From the NCBI RefSeq assembly GCF_014198605.1, contig NZ_JACIHU010000016.1: DNA of 64,000 nucleotides, one strand, 5' to 3'. The DNA comes from Rhizobium etli_C. GTDB lineage: Bacteria; Pseudomonadota; Alphaproteobacteria; Rhizobiales; Rhizobiaceae. This document shows, in pieces, positions 1 to 9,077 of this stretch (position 1 is the stretch's first letter; the number at the start of each line of letters is the position of its first letter). Both the position numbers and the translations under genes were made by a program. The notes below the pieces were generated by a model, which did not search any database, was not told where the DNA came from, and was given only the letters and a program-made list of their open reading frames with translations.

Positions 1-853
1 AGGTGAAAGCGAAGGACTGCGTCAGGATAAGCTCGAAAGGTGCGGTCAAGATAGCGTCGAGCATGCCGCTGCGCGTCGTCGCCGGATATTCCTTGAAGCC
101 GAACATGCCGGCATAGCGGCTGTCGGCCTCGTGACGGATCTCGACGGTCTCGCGCCCGAAAATGACCCGGTCGGAATAGATTGCCGAGGAAATTCGTCCC
201 TCCGTCAATGGGATCGGCTCCCGCCGGCCGCCGACGATCTGGTGGAGCACTTCGCTCGGCTCGGAGAACAGGATCCCGTCCTGTTCGTGGAGGGTGAGCA
301 GCCGCGGCTCGAAGCGCTTCAGGCCGGCGACGACATCCGCCACGCGGTCACGCAGATGCTTCAGGGCCTGCCCGTCGAGCTCGGTATCGGATCGGCGGGC
401 CTTGCGCAGCCGGGAGAGAAGCTTGGCCGCCTTTTCGGCAGGATCCCGGCCGGGATGCCAGACAAGGGTGAGGTAGAGATCGTTGCGAAACAGGTCTTCA
501 TTCACCATCCGCTCCCGATATCGCGCGTTCAGACCGTCGGAAAAGGGATTGGCGAAGCGTCCCTCGGGATAGGCATTGTCGCGGCGGCGCACCACATGCG
601 TCCAGAGCGCCAGTCGCTCGTCGGCGATATTGCGATAGAGCGTGTTCAGGCTGCGGTGCAGGCCGTTGAGATCCCTGACGTCTGATGTCTCGAAGGAAAC
701 GCCGTCGAGAGCGATCATTGTCATCAACGCTCGGGATTCGAGCGCAATCGTCGTCTCGTCGACATGCCTGACATAGGGAATGAAGGTCTCCGGCCCTAGC
801 TCGCGCGACCGGAGCGTCGCAATGTTAGACAAAGCTGAGATCCCTTTCGTCAT
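1..853 (-). CDS. virB4: VirB4-type conjugation ATPase, N-terminal part (cut by window edge)
   Basis: VirB4 is the cytoplasmic/inner-membrane ATPase that energises pilus assembly and substrate transfer in VirB-type type IV secretion systems. The frame starts at the ATG ending at 853 (MTKGISALSNIATLRS...) and stays open to the left edge, giving about 284 residues. The Walker motifs lie in the C-terminal half of this family and are therefore outside the window. Recognition rests on the N-terminal sequence (FIPYVRHVDETTIALESR, SLNTLYRNI) and on the gene order virB1-virB2-virB3-virB4. The start overlaps the end of virB3 by 29 bp, which implies translational coupling. Confidence 0.85.
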   Translation of the reverse strand, partial: MTKGISALSNIATLRSRELGPETFIPYVRHVDETTIALESRALMTMIALDGVSFETSDVRDLNGLHRSLNTLYRNIADERLALWTHVVRRRDNAYPEGRFANPFSDGLNARYRERMVNEDLFRNDLYLTLVWHPGRDPAEKAAKLLSRLRKARRSDTELDGQALKHLRDRVADVVAGLKRFEPRLLTLHEQDGILFSEPSEVLHQIVGGRREPIPLTEGRISSAIYSDRVIFGRETVEIRHEADSRYAGMFGFKEYPATTRSGMLDAILTAPFELILTQSFAFT

Positions 854-1163
854 AACGCCGGGTGAGCGTCAGAGGCGAGAGCGTGGCGCCGCCCCAATAC
901 GCGGTATTGCGGGAGCGGCCACGGGTTTCGATCCACGCAATCAGGATCCGAAACATATTGTGGTCGTGCTTGACGAGCGCGCGAAACAGGACATGGAAAA
1001 CGATACCGACCAGCGCGTAGGCGATTGATCCCGCAGTGATATAAAGGATGGTCGTCAGCATGATGTTGACGCCCATCGCCTCCATCGTCACGCCAGCGAT
1101 CATTGCCGGGCGCGTGCAGGCGAGAAACAACGTGTCGTCTTCGAGACTCGGAATGCTCGCCAT
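825..1163 (-). CDS. virB3: VirB3-like type IV secretion membrane protein
   Basis: A 112-residue protein (MASIPSLEDDTLFLACTRPAM...) with one long hydrophobic stretch around residues 25-55 (MLTTILYITAGSIAYALVGIVF), the usual VirB3 build. VirB3 is a small inner-membrane component that works with VirB4. The ATG at 1163 was chosen because the upstream in-frame extension runs antisense through virB1 and virB2 and has no family character. It lies 5 bp after virB2 and its end overlaps virB4. Family membership rests on size, the N-terminal DDTLFLACTRPAM segment and position. Confidence 0.8.
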   Translation of the reverse strand: MASIPSLEDDTLFLACTRPAMIAGVTMEAMGVNIMLTTILYITAGSIAYALVGIVFHVLFRALVKHDHNMFRILIAWIETRGRSRNTAYWGGATLSPLTLTRRYDERDLSFV

Positions 1164-1168
1164 AGCGC

Positions 1169-1468
1169 TCAATTCCCGACGATGGTATTGACCAGCTCGG
1201 TGGCGCCGAAAATGCCGCCGATCCCGATGATCCAGAAGCCGGCCCGCCTCAAATCCATGTAGCCAAACATCCAGGCGATGCAGATAATGATGACGGCGAT
1301 GACGGCCAGTAGGCGGGCGATATTGCCGGTCAGCATGTCGACGATGTTCTGCAAAACGGTTTCGATACCGGCGGCCTGGGCGAAGGCTGGCTCGACCAGG
1401 CAGATGACAATGGCGGCCGCCATCAGCGTGGATGCGGCAAGGGGGCGAAGAGGGGCTTTGGAGATCAT
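1169..1468 (-). CDS. virB2: VirB2-like conjugative pilin precursor
   Basis: A 99-residue precursor of the T-pilus/conjugative pilus subunit. It has a signal peptide ending at about EPAFAQA (residues 1-32), then a short amphipathic segment and two hydrophobic helices (ARLLAVIAVIIICIAWMFGY and AGFWIIGIGGIFGATELV) separated by the basic loop MDLRRA, the standard VirB2 arrangement. After cleavage about 67 residues remain, a normal pilin size. The ATG overlaps the virB1 stop codon (ATGA), so the genes are probably translationally coupled. Confidence 0.85.
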   Translation of the reverse strand: MISKAPLRPLAASTLMAAAIVICLVEPAFAQAAGIETVLQNIVDMLTGNIARLLAVIAVIIICIAWMFGYMDLRRAGFWIIGIGGIFGATELVNTIVGN

Positions 1469-2133
1469 TCACTTTGCTCCGATCGATCATTCTGGAAAAC
1501 GAGAACCGAGGATTGCCGCCCTGAGCTGAACACGTCCCAGGATGGGGCCTCGACGGTTTGGGAGGGTTGTAAAGGCGGTTCGGGACGTGCTGGTACCACC
1601 TCATCCTGTGGCTGCCCGCCCGACCCGGCCTGGTCACCGCGTTCGCCAATGGTGAGCGAGGCAAGCGTTGGCGATAACTGCTTTGCTTCCTGGCGTACCT
1701 GCTCGTCATATTTGGCCATGGCGCCGAGGGATGGATCATCGCGGCCATAATAGGACTGGAGCATCACCCTTTCGGCCTGAGCCGGATCCCCCGCGCGTAA
1801 TGCGGCGCGGTAGTATCCGTCGAGAAGCGTGGCCGTGGCCTTGAGGTTCCGGCAGGGATCGAAGGCGTCGGCGACGGATAGCTTTAGTTTCTGAAGGTGC
1901 TCGATGCCAAGGCCGCCAAGGCCGATCTGGATATCCTGGCGATCGGCAATCAGGGACGTGGCAACCTCGATCGCCTCCGCCTTCGATGCGGGTTGAGCAG
2001 CGAGTGGTGGGCCGCTGTTGATGCGGATGGCGAAGGGCTGAAACCGGCTCTCGAGGCTAACAACGCCGGCCAGCGTCTGCACCTGAACCATCGGCGCACA
2101 GGTTTGCGCGATTTCGACGAATGCAGCACCCAT
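1465..2133 (-). CDS. virB1: VirB1-like lytic transglycosylase
   Basis: A 222-residue protein with an SLT-type lytic transglycosylase domain in residues 1-150. The catalytic glutamate sits in VVSLESRFQPFAI (about residue 28) and the downstream motifs GLGGLGIEHL and DPCRNLKATATLL fit the fold. The tail (about 160-222) is rich in Pro, Glu and Gln and probably disordered. VirB1 cuts peptidoglycan locally so that the secretion channel can be built. I see no clear signal peptide at this start, which is unusual; export could be Sec-independent or the start may be wrong. It lies 3 bp after the TrbM-like gene. Confidence 0.8.
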   Translation of the reverse strand: MGAAFVEIAQTCAPMVQVQTLAGVVSLESRFQPFAIRINSGPPLAAQPASKAEAIEVATSLIADRQDIQIGLGGLGIEHLQKLKLSVADAFDPCRNLKATATLLDGYYRAALRAGDPAQAERVMLQSYYGRDDPSLGAMAKYDEQVRQEAKQLSPTLASLTIGERGDQAGSGGQPQDEVVPARPEPPLQPSQTVEAPSWDVFSSGRQSSVLVFQNDRSEQSE

Positions 2134-2136
2134 CGG

Positions 2137-2673
2137 TCAGTACCAAACGCGCTGTTTACCGGCGCCGTCGATGGTGACATCGACATAGTGCGGCTGCGAT
2201 CGCACATTCGGACGACTTATCGGATAGCCCATGCACTGGCGGTGCCCGTCCACGCGCTGCCAATGTGGCGACAGGACAGAATTGTCGCGGGAAGTATAGT
2301 CGTTCCCATCCCAGCAGAGGCTGTTGCTCACCGGCTGCGGCGATGTCGACACACAGGTTGCTTGCCGACCGCCGCGACCGCTATCAGTCGTGAGCTTGTA
2401 CCCCGCATCGCAATAATAGGGTTCATAGCCCGGCCGCGAACTCTGAAAACCGACGCCGCTACAGGTCGGGAATGAGTGCCCCTCGGCAAGCTCCCGCCAC
2501 AGCTTCTGGATCGGCGGCCGGCATTCTGCATATTGCGTCGGCCCGCCGGGATTGGAAAGGCATAGGATAACCTGGCATCCCCAGTCCTCGGCCCGCGCTT
2601 TGCTGCCGAAAATAAGATAGGGTGGCGCAACGAAGCAGATCGTAAGCAGTGAATTCAGGAGAAGGCTTTTCAT
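2137..2673 (-). CDS. TrbM/KikA-like conjugal transfer protein
   Basis: A 178-residue secreted protein. The ATG at 2673 follows AAGGA and begins a clear signal peptide (MKSLLLNSLLTICF...KARA), so the longer upstream frame is not used. The mature part starts EDWGCQVILCLSNPGGPTQY, followed by a conserved-looking CRPPIQKLWRELAEG segment and several cysteines (CSG, YYCD, ATC, LCWDG, QCM), consistent with a disulfide-bonded periplasmic protein of the TrbM/KikA group found beside VirB/Trb systems. It is the first gene of the virB operon. The exact role of the family in mating is not well defined. Confidence 0.65.
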   Translation of the reverse strand: MKSLLLNSLLTICFVAPPYLIFGSKARAEDWGCQVILCLSNPGGPTQYAECRPPIQKLWRELAEGHSFPTCSGVGFQSSRPGYEPYYCDAGYKLTTDSGRGGRQATCVSTSPQPVSNSLCWDGNDYTSRDNSVLSPHWQRVDGHRQCMGYPISRPNVRSQPHYVDVTIDGAGKQRVWY

Positions 2674-2771
2674 GAACAGGATCCTTCGAGACGATGGCGC
2701 CCTATTGCGTTTCGGGAGACCCAATCTGCCTGCCCGCATTCATACTGCCGTATATAACACAGTTAAATGAC

Positions 2772-3143
2772 ATGACAAGCGCGATTAAAACGCAATGGCA
2801 CAACCTTGCCTTCTCCGGACTCATTCTCCATGAGATCCTCGACCATCCGCTGGAGGACGAGACCCCCCAGGCGAGGCTGAAGCAGATCGGCATGATGACG
2901 ATCCTCTACACGATGACTCAGGCCCACCAGAAGCTAACACTCTCTAATATCATTGAGATTACCGAGCTAACACGCAGCGGCGTGAAGGAGACGGTCGACC
3001 TTTTGGTAAAGCGAGGAATGCTTTTGGAGACGATGGGGAAGAACGCCATGGGCCGGGGGACGGCGCGGCAATTCGAGATCTCTCAGGACCTCCTGAGCAA
3101 GCTGAGCTCTTTCCGCGCCAGCCAGGAGGCGGGGTTAAACTGA
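2772..3143 (+). CDS. Small winged-helix (MarR-like) regulator divergent from the virB operon
   Basis: A 123-residue cytoplasmic protein (MTSAIKTQWHNLAFSGLIL...). Residues 55-110 have the pattern of a winged helix: KLTLSNIIEITELTRSGVKETVDLLVKRGMLLE followed by a basic wing (GKNAMGRGTARQFEIS). It is transcribed away from the virB genes across a 98-bp gap, so it is a likely local repressor of conjugation. The ATG at 2772 was chosen because the upstream in-frame extension has no folded character. MarR-type versus other wHTH assignment is uncertain. Confidence 0.65.
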   Translation: MTSAIKTQWHNLAFSGLILHEILDHPLEDETPQARLKQIGMMTILYTMTQAHQKLTLSNIIEITELTRSGVKETVDLLVKRGMLLETMGKNAMGRGTARQFEISQDLLSKLSSFRASQEAGLN

Positions 3144-3916
3144 CTGATTTTCGGCCTTTAGTGAGGCGAGATAGCGAATCATCCGCCAGCCCGATCGCAT
3201 GGCTGCCGGTAGTCATCAGGGACGATCAGGCAACCCGTCCGCAGGCGGGTTTCAATCAAACAATGAAGAGTATCGGAGAAATCAGCATAGCGGCGCCGTG
3301 AGGCGGATTTCGGGAATTCTCGCCCCGCTAAGGGCGGAACAAGGGCAGCCGCAGGAGCCTCAGCATAGCGGCCGTCAAGGGAGGCGGGACCGACTGCCCC
3401 CGCCCGTGCGTTCCCTATCTCCGTCGCCGCTCAGCATATGGAGCGCGTTGCGCACCGGCGAACTCGGCTGGAACATGACCTACCGGTGAGGGCGCCAAAG
3501 CAATATTTTTTGCTAGTTCCAAATAAATCATCCGACGACCCGCTGTCATCAACGCTTCTCTCGATGCTACGCACGACGACTCCTTCGCGCGGGACATCGT
3601 TCTCGTTCGCCCTCGGCGGACGATGGCTTCCGCCATCGCGATGCTAAGGGAGGATCTGCCGGAGGAGGTTACAAGCCTGGACAGTCGCGTGATTTTCAGC
3701 ATCGACGGTCGAGGGGATGCGCTGGTTCTCACCACGGGGCCGCATGACGACGCCGTCGGAATACTTCGCGCGTCACTTCAATATGCCGGTGAATACGCCC
3801 CACTAGCTGCGCGAGGTCAATGCGTGACGATTTTAGACGCCGGTTCGCGGGATAGGAGCTTGCGGCCGTCGGGTCGCGGCAGTGGGCGGCGTCCGGGTGG
3901 CTGATAAGGAGGCGGC
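3144..3916. other. Intergenic stretch of about 770 bp without a convincing gene
   Basis: Open frames exist on both strands (the best is 3623..3904 on plus, 93 residues), but none has a clear ribosome site or recognisable family motif. The stretch may hold eroded genes. I can support nothing specific here. Confidence 0.4.
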
Positions 3917-4837
3917 TCAAGCCGCCTCCTCCTTGTTGAGATCCGGCTGCAGGTCATGCAGGTAGTCGACGGCCCGTTGCGCATGAGCTGCCGCTGAAAA
4001 GATGGCGCGCTTGTCGTTGCCGAGAACCTTGAGCCAGCTGTCGAGATAGCTTGCGTGGTCGGGGCGCGGTTCGAGCTCTGGAACGACACCAAGATCGGCG
4101 CAGAGAAAGCAGCTACCAAGTTCGGCAATGAGCTCTTCGCGGGCGCGTTCGCTCCTGTCTTTCGCATAGCGGCTCAGATCCCGATCGAGTCTTCGCGGTG
4201 CAGCCGTCCAGTGCGTCATCTCGTGACTGAGTACGGCGACGTAGGAGGCATCGTCCCGGAAGGCGTCGACGCATGGCATCTGGATGTAGTCCCGAGCAGC
4301 AGCATAATAGGCCGCCGATCCACCGTGGCGGATCAGGGCGCCGGTATTGGCAAAGAAGCGGCCGGCAGCACCGATGCGGCTCATCCAATCCTGGTCACGG
4401 GCGATGGAATGGGCAAGGCCATTGAGCCCGGTGATCTGATCGGTGTTGAACACGGTGTAGGTTTTGAGAAAGGGGATATCCCGCTCGATTTCGGCGCCTG
4501 TCTCCGTCGTCTCGGCGCGGATGAAAGAGCTGGCAAAGACGACGGTTGTGCCGGTTTCGCCCCTGCGGACGGCGCCGCCAAGCTCGATTGCCTGACGAAA
4601 CGTCATCCACCTTGGCGATGCAAAGCCGCGGGCGATGGCTTCAGACCAGAGGAGCAGAACATTGATGCCGGTGTATGGTTGGCCGTTGTGGCGCAGTGGC
4701 CGGCTGACCTCGGCCGTCCCGCCTCCCGCCGTCCACGGCTTGGTCCATGGACGGACGCCCTGTTTGAGATCGGCGATGATCTTGGTGGTGATGCGGCTGT
4801 AGATATCGGATCGTTGATTGGATTGCTGCCTGTTCAT
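3917..4837 (-). CDS. ardC: ArdC-like antirestriction protein (ssDNA-binding domain plus zincin)
   Basis: A 306-residue protein starting at the ATG at 4837, 8 bp after GGAGG. The N-terminal half (DIYSRITTKIIADLKQGVRPWTKPW..., PYTGINVLLLWSEA, WMTFRQAIELGG) is the ArdC N domain that binds single-stranded DNA. The C-terminal half is a zincin-type metalloprotease fold with HEMTHW (HExxH) at about residue 205 and a downstream glutamate (REELIAELGSCFL). ArdC proteins enter recipients with conjugative plasmids and protect incoming DNA from restriction. The position near a VirB locus fits that role. It has no close operon partner. Confidence 0.85.
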   Translation of the reverse strand: MNRQQSNQRSDIYSRITTKIIADLKQGVRPWTKPWTAGGGTAEVSRPLRHNGQPYTGINVLLLWSEAIARGFASPRWMTFRQAIELGGAVRRGETGTTVVFASSFIRAETTETGAEIERDIPFLKTYTVFNTDQITGLNGLAHSIARDQDWMSRIGAAGRFFANTGALIRHGGSAAYYAAARDYIQMPCVDAFRDDASYVAVLSHEMTHWTAAPRRLDRDLSRYAKDRSERAREELIAELGSCFLCADLGVVPELEPRPDHASYLDSWLKVLGNDKRAIFSAAAHAQRAVDYLHDLQPDLNKEEAA

Positions 4838-5089
4838 GTCTGAACCTCCGTTCGAGGTCGCGGCCATCGCGACCTGCTACGGCGGTCCAAAAGCCGGGCT
4901 GCAAGCGCGGCCCGCACCCGCAGGGCCGCAACGAAGTGGAGGACGGCAAAGCCGTTGTGGGCGGCGCGAGCCTGGCAGGACCAAAAGCCGGGGCAGGACG
5001 GGATGCAGCAACACCACGGCGAGACTGGTTTGAAACCCAGGCAGAAATGAAAAATCCAGTCTATTACGCAAGGCGGGAGCGTCCGGGAT
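4838..5089. other. Gene-poor stretch upstream of ardC
   Basis: Holds the ardC ribosome site (GGAGG just upstream of 4837) and presumably its promoter. The reading frames here are antisense shadows with no recognisable content. Confidence 0.4.
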
Positions 5090-5361
5090 GAATCGATGGA
5101 CCCGAAGCGTGGCATCGACCTTGCGCGGCCGTTCCTCGTCGACGCAATGGAGAAGGTTAGCAACGAGAGTGCCATTTCGTCGAGGAAGCCAAGACCGCCG
5201 AGACCAAACTCGTGGTCTTCGCGCGCATGCAATTCGACCGCGTACCTCAGCCCCTACTTCGTCGCCAACCAGGACAAGATGCGGGTAGAGTTCGAGGATC
5301 CGTATATCCTCATCCACGAAAAGAAGCTATCGAACCTGCAGTCCTTGCTGCCGGTAAGTTG
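5090..5361 (+). pseudogene. groEL: Decayed groEL (chaperonin) fragment
   Basis: Three short blocks match the GroEL apical-domain region in order but in alternating frames. First comes MDPKRGIDLA at 5096, like the GroEL segment NPMDLKRGIDLA. This runs directly into VDAMEKVSNESAIS, so about 35 residues have been deleted. Then EEAKTAETKLVVFARMQFD follows in another frame, and finally YLSPYFVANQDKMRVEFEDPYILIHEKKLSNLQSLLPV in the first frame again. Small indels near 5175 and 5241 explain the switches. The match stops abruptly after LLPV, where GroEL continues. It cannot encode a chaperonin and is a relic of a duplicated or transferred groEL copy. Confidence 0.85.
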
Positions 5362-6103
5362 AGGTCTGATGGAGCATTCCAATCGGCCGACCGCCTTCAG
5401 CAAATAGGCAGAACCATTACGAAATCACGGCGCAATCGCTGGCGTTTTTTTCCGCCACCCGTTCAAATGGCCGAAAGTTTCGAGTTGATCGAATTGAAGC
5501 TCCCGTCTTCGGGAAGTGGTAGGATCCGGGAACGTTTGGCAAGATTCAACGAACCACTGGCCGCCACGCCCAGAGAGGGTCATAGGGAATACGATGACAA
5601 GCGCGGACGCTCAGTCGTTCAGTCAGGTTGCGAGCACGTATCAACTTGGGATCGGTATGACTCACATAGCGCCTCCAACTGATTTACGGCACTAGCCAAA
5701 TCGTGAAGTTCCGACTTCAGCGATTGGATGATGTCGAAATGTCCGGAGCCATTCGAATTCGCAGTTGAACTTTTCAAATCCGCAGAATTTCTATTCGGAT
5801 GGGGAAATGGGATGAGCTTTTGCACAGTTATGCTTTTGCCGATATTGACTCAGAATAGTAGATTGTACTGGGCAAGTCTTTGCAATGGCAATCGAAAGCG
5901 AAAACACGTCAACGTATGTTTCGTCGCGCAATTCGGTACAGGGCCTGCATATTTCGGAACATCAAAGCACCTGAAGTTTTCAGTAGTTCCTGTTGGTCCG
6001 CGTTTTATCCAATCGCCCAGAGTAGTTTGGGCTTCCGTTGGATGAGTGCGGTATAAACAGCGCCGCAGGTGGCGTGGATCCTGCGCGCTGTTAGCCGTAG
6101 GCT
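5362..6103. other. Gene-poor stretch between the groEL relic and the GGDEF/EAL gene
   Basis: About 740 bp, AT-richer than its neighbours by eye. One possible small gene lies on the minus strand (5619..5825); otherwise I see no gene or repeat. Confidence 0.4.
5619..5825 (-). CDS. Possible small coiled-coil protein (68 aa), unrecognised
   Basis: The frame starts at a GTG without a good ribosome site and encodes a polar protein whose C-terminal half (FDIIQSLKSELHDLASAVNQ and onward) looks like an amphipathic helix. A loosely similar helical segment occurs in the small protein at 48499..48684 (ITNHLEALYARLL). I do not recognise a family. It could equally be a chance frame. Confidence 0.2.
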   Translation of the reverse strand: MQKLIPFPHPNRNSADLKSSTANSNGSGHFDIIQSLKSELHDLASAVNQLEALCESYRSQVDTCSQPD

Positions 6104-8902
6104 TCACGCGGTTCGGGTCCCAACAGATGCGGGAGGCAAGCGCATGAGTGCCACCCCTTCCTCTGCGGGCATCGGCGTAAGATGGGAATCACCGCGAGAG
6201 AACTCGGGCACTGCGTTTGCAGCGAGAAGTTCGGACTTCGGGATGGGCTTGCTATAGTAGAACCCCTGTGCCACAGCGCAGCCGCTTTCAGCCAAGAATT
6301 TTTCTTGATCGACCGTCTCCACGCCCTCAGCGACTACATTTTGCCCTAGGCAGCGCGCAATTGAGAGAATTGCCTTGACCAGTTCTCTACTTCGCTTGTC
6401 GGATCGATTGATGAATGACCGGTCAATTTTGAGGGTATCAATGGGAAAGTTAGCCAAATAGCTCAGAGATGAGTAGCCGGTGCCGAAATCATCGATCGCT
6501 ATGGAAATTCCGCTCGCATGCAATTGAGAGAGTGTCGTCGAAACGACCTCGCAGTTATGGAGCAGGAGACTCTCAGTTATTTCAACCTCGATCCACTCCG
6601 CACGACAACCGGTTTCCTGCAATACGTCCGCCACCGTTTGCGACAAACGCGGGCATTGAAACTGCTTAGGAGACAAATTTATCGCAATCTTGTGCGGGGG
6701 CAGTCCATCTGCATTCATGACGGCAGCCGTGCAACACGCCTCATGCAGCACCCATCGTCCAAGATCGATGATCAATCCCGTTTCCTCGGCGACACCTATG
6801 AATTCTCCCGGAGGGATCAATCCCATCTTCGGATGATGCCATCGTAGCAGTGCTTCTGAACCGATCACCTTTCCGTTGTCCAATAGGACCTTTGGCTGAT
6901 AATGGAGTTCAAGTTGCTCATGTTTCAAAGCTAGGCGTAGGTCTGATTCTAGCGCTAGGCGCTTTTCAGCCCCAATCGTGAGATCCTTTGAGTAGAAGCG
7001 GAAGTTGCTACGCCCCGAGCGCTTCGCCAAATACATCGCAGAATCCGCATATTTCACCAAATCGTCGGGAGCGTCGCCGTCATTTGGAAATACCGATATC
7101 CCGATGCTGCAGGATACAAAGATCTCCCTGTCGGAAAGCATGAAGCGTTCGCCGAATGCGGCAAGCATTCTGCTGGCAATTTGAGCCAAATCGTCATTGT
7201 CCTGAACATTGGGCAGCAAGACTGCAAATTCATCTCCACCGAGTCTCGCCACGGTGTCGCTGGCACGGACGCCTTTTTTCATGCGTGTCGCCACCTGCCG
7301 CAGCAACTCGTCACCGACGGGATGTCCCATAGTGTCATTGATCGCTTTGAAATGGTCCATGTCGATCAGCATCACCCCGGCTCGCTGGCCCGCCGAAGCC
7401 GCGTCCCCGATCATCTCGCGTAGCCGTTCATTGAAAAGTGTCCGGTTAGGCAGGCCGGTCAGAGAATCGTAGAATGCCATCTGATGGATTTTCTTACGGG
7501 ACGTGTCCAGTTCGGTGATATCGCGGGCGACGCCGAGGATCCCCATCAGCTTTCCCCCCGTGAATACCGGAACCTTACGAGTCTCCAAAAGCGTTGATCG
7601 ACCGTCCTCGTGAGCGGTAAACCGTTCCTCATTGATGAGAATACGGCCGGCTTGCATGGCCTCCTCATCCTTGTCACGAAAAAACTGGGCGAGTTCGGGA
7701 GTAAACAGGTCATAATCCGTTTTCCCGACGATTTCCGCTTCTGCCTTGCCGACCAATTCTTCGAAGGCATGATTGCACAACAGATATTTGCCTGTTACGT
7801 CTTTCAGCCATACCATATCCGGAATGGTCTGCAGGACACTTAGGAGGCGAGCCCGAGCTTCAATAGTCGTGCCCTCGGCGTGCTTTCGTTCGGTAATATC
7901 GCGAGATAACACCAGAAAAGTGACGGTTGAGTGATTGCTGCTTGGTCGCCTTGCGACCGACAGTTCAAACCAACGGGATTCGCCGTTTGGTAGGGCTATA
8001 CGGACACAACGACCGTAGGAGGCGCCGGTTTCATCGGCTTCTTCAAGAGCCAGCATAGCGATGTCGGCCTGATCTGGAGGGAGCACATCGCGGACAAGCT
8101 TGCCGAGCAGCACTTCTTTTCGCTGCGCCAGGATCTCCTGATTCCTTGCCCAGACCTGCAGGTAGCGACCGTCGGCATTTACCTCGAACAGAACGTCAGG
8201 AATGGCGGCAATAATTCCCTCTGCGAATTCAAGAGCCTCTTTAAGATCATGCTCCGCACGTTTTCGCTCTGTGATATCCAACATCGCGCCAACCAAGCCG
8301 ATCCTGTTACCAGCGATATCAGTGATTGCGGTCTTGCTGAGTAAAAGATCAACGACACCACCATTCTCGGTGGTGGCCTTTGCTTCATATTGCTGAACAC
8401 CGCCATTTGCAAAAAGCGCCTCGTCCAACGCGGCATACGTCTCGGCTATGGGTGCGGGCACCAAATCGAAAACGGTTTTTCCGATAATATCTCCCTTTGA
8501 GCGGCCGGAGAAGCTTTCGAAGGCCCTGTTGCAACCAAGGTGTATCCCATCTCTGTTTTTGAAGAAGACGGGTAACGGGATCGCGTCGAGTACGACGGCA
8601 CTGGACATCTCTTCGGCGTTGAATGGCAAGTCGAGGTTTGTCGCAGGATGCCGGGGATTCGCCCGGAAAGCCTTCTCAAACGGTTGCTTCAGACTTGCGA
8701 CATCTGCGTCGTGACCGTGCGATGGCCGGACAACGGAGGCTTCCGAAAATGGCGGGGCCGTGCCCGTGGCAAGCGGAGGGCTGGCATTGACCGCGTTGCG
8801 GAAGGCTCCACGCCCCTGGTCGATTTGAGCATCAGTCGCCATCTGCACTTCCACAGGCTGTTCGGGGCGGGATGTGCGTTCCGATTGACGTACGTGTTTC
8901 AT
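6104..8902 (-). CDS. PAS-GGDEF-EAL cyclic-di-GMP signalling protein
   Basis: A 932-residue soluble protein. Three PAS domains occupy roughly residues 90-480; their starts are marked by LDAIPLPVFFKNRDG, AAIPDVLFEVNADG and LQTIPDMVWLKDVTG. A GGDEF diguanylate cyclase domain follows (SLTGLPNRTLFNERL, ARLGGDEFAVLLP intact), then a C-terminal EAL phosphodiesterase domain (SEALLRWHHPKMG, DDFGTGYSSLSYL intact). Both catalytic signatures look functional, so it may make or degrade c-di-GMP depending on what the PAS domains sense. The ATG at 8902 was chosen because AGGACAGG precedes it. It has no membrane segments. A close paralogue at 38348..40906 is broken by a stop codon. Confidence 0.9.
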   Translation of the reverse strand: MKHVRQSERTSRPEQPVEVQMATDAQIDQGRGAFRNAVNASPPLATGTAPPFSEASVVRPSHGHDADVASLKQPFEKAFRANPRHPATNLDLPFNAEEMSSAVVLDAIPLPVFFKNRDGIHLGCNRAFESFSGRSKGDIIGKTVFDLVPAPIAETYAALDEALFANGGVQQYEAKATTENGGVVDLLLSKTAITDIAGNRIGLVGAMLDITERKRAEHDLKEALEFAEGIIAAIPDVLFEVNADGRYLQVWARNQEILAQRKEVLLGKLVRDVLPPDQADIAMLALEEADETGASYGRCVRIALPNGESRWFELSVARRPSSNHSTVTFLVLSRDITERKHAEGTTIEARARLLSVLQTIPDMVWLKDVTGKYLLCNHAFEELVGKAEAEIVGKTDYDLFTPELAQFFRDKDEEAMQAGRILINEERFTAHEDGRSTLLETRKVPVFTGGKLMGILGVARDITELDTSRKKIHQMAFYDSLTGLPNRTLFNERLREMIGDAASAGQRAGVMLIDMDHFKAINDTMGHPVGDELLRQVATRMKKGVRASDTVARLGGDEFAVLLPNVQDNDDLAQIASRMLAAFGERFMLSDREIFVSCSIGISVFPNDGDAPDDLVKYADSAMYLAKRSGRSNFRFYSKDLTIGAEKRLALESDLRLALKHEQLELHYQPKVLLDNGKVIGSEALLRWHHPKMGLIPPGEFIGVAEETGLIIDLGRWVLHEACCTAAVMNADGLPPHKIAINLSPKQFQCPRLSQTVADVLQETGCRAEWIEVEITESLLLHNCEVVSTTLSQLHASGISIAIDDFGTGYSSLSYLANFPIDTLKIDRSFINRSDKRSRELVKAILSIARCLGQNVVAEGVETVDQEKFLAESGCAVAQGFYYSKPIPKSELLAANAVPEFSRGDSHLTPMPAEEGVALMRLPPASVGTRTA

Positions 8903-9077
8903 GTGCCTGTCCTGCTTTGTCACGTGGCTGAGCAATCATGCGTCAAGCCAGCATTTTGTTAGGACCGCACAATTCATTTGGCGGAGTACCATGCCGCTAC
9001 CCCACCGGGATATCGCTCTCATTCAGAATCATCAAAGACGTGTATTTGCATGTGGTCGGCGACGCCGCCCATATCAT

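Noticed and set aside
131..685. 184-residue open frame on the plus strand
   Set aside because: It is antisense to the virB4 frame, which has clear family character; the plus-strand frame has none.
825..1748. One 307-residue minus-strand frame covering the virB3 region and upstream
   Set aside because: Only its last 112 residues are VirB3; the rest is out-of-frame reading through virB1 and virB2.
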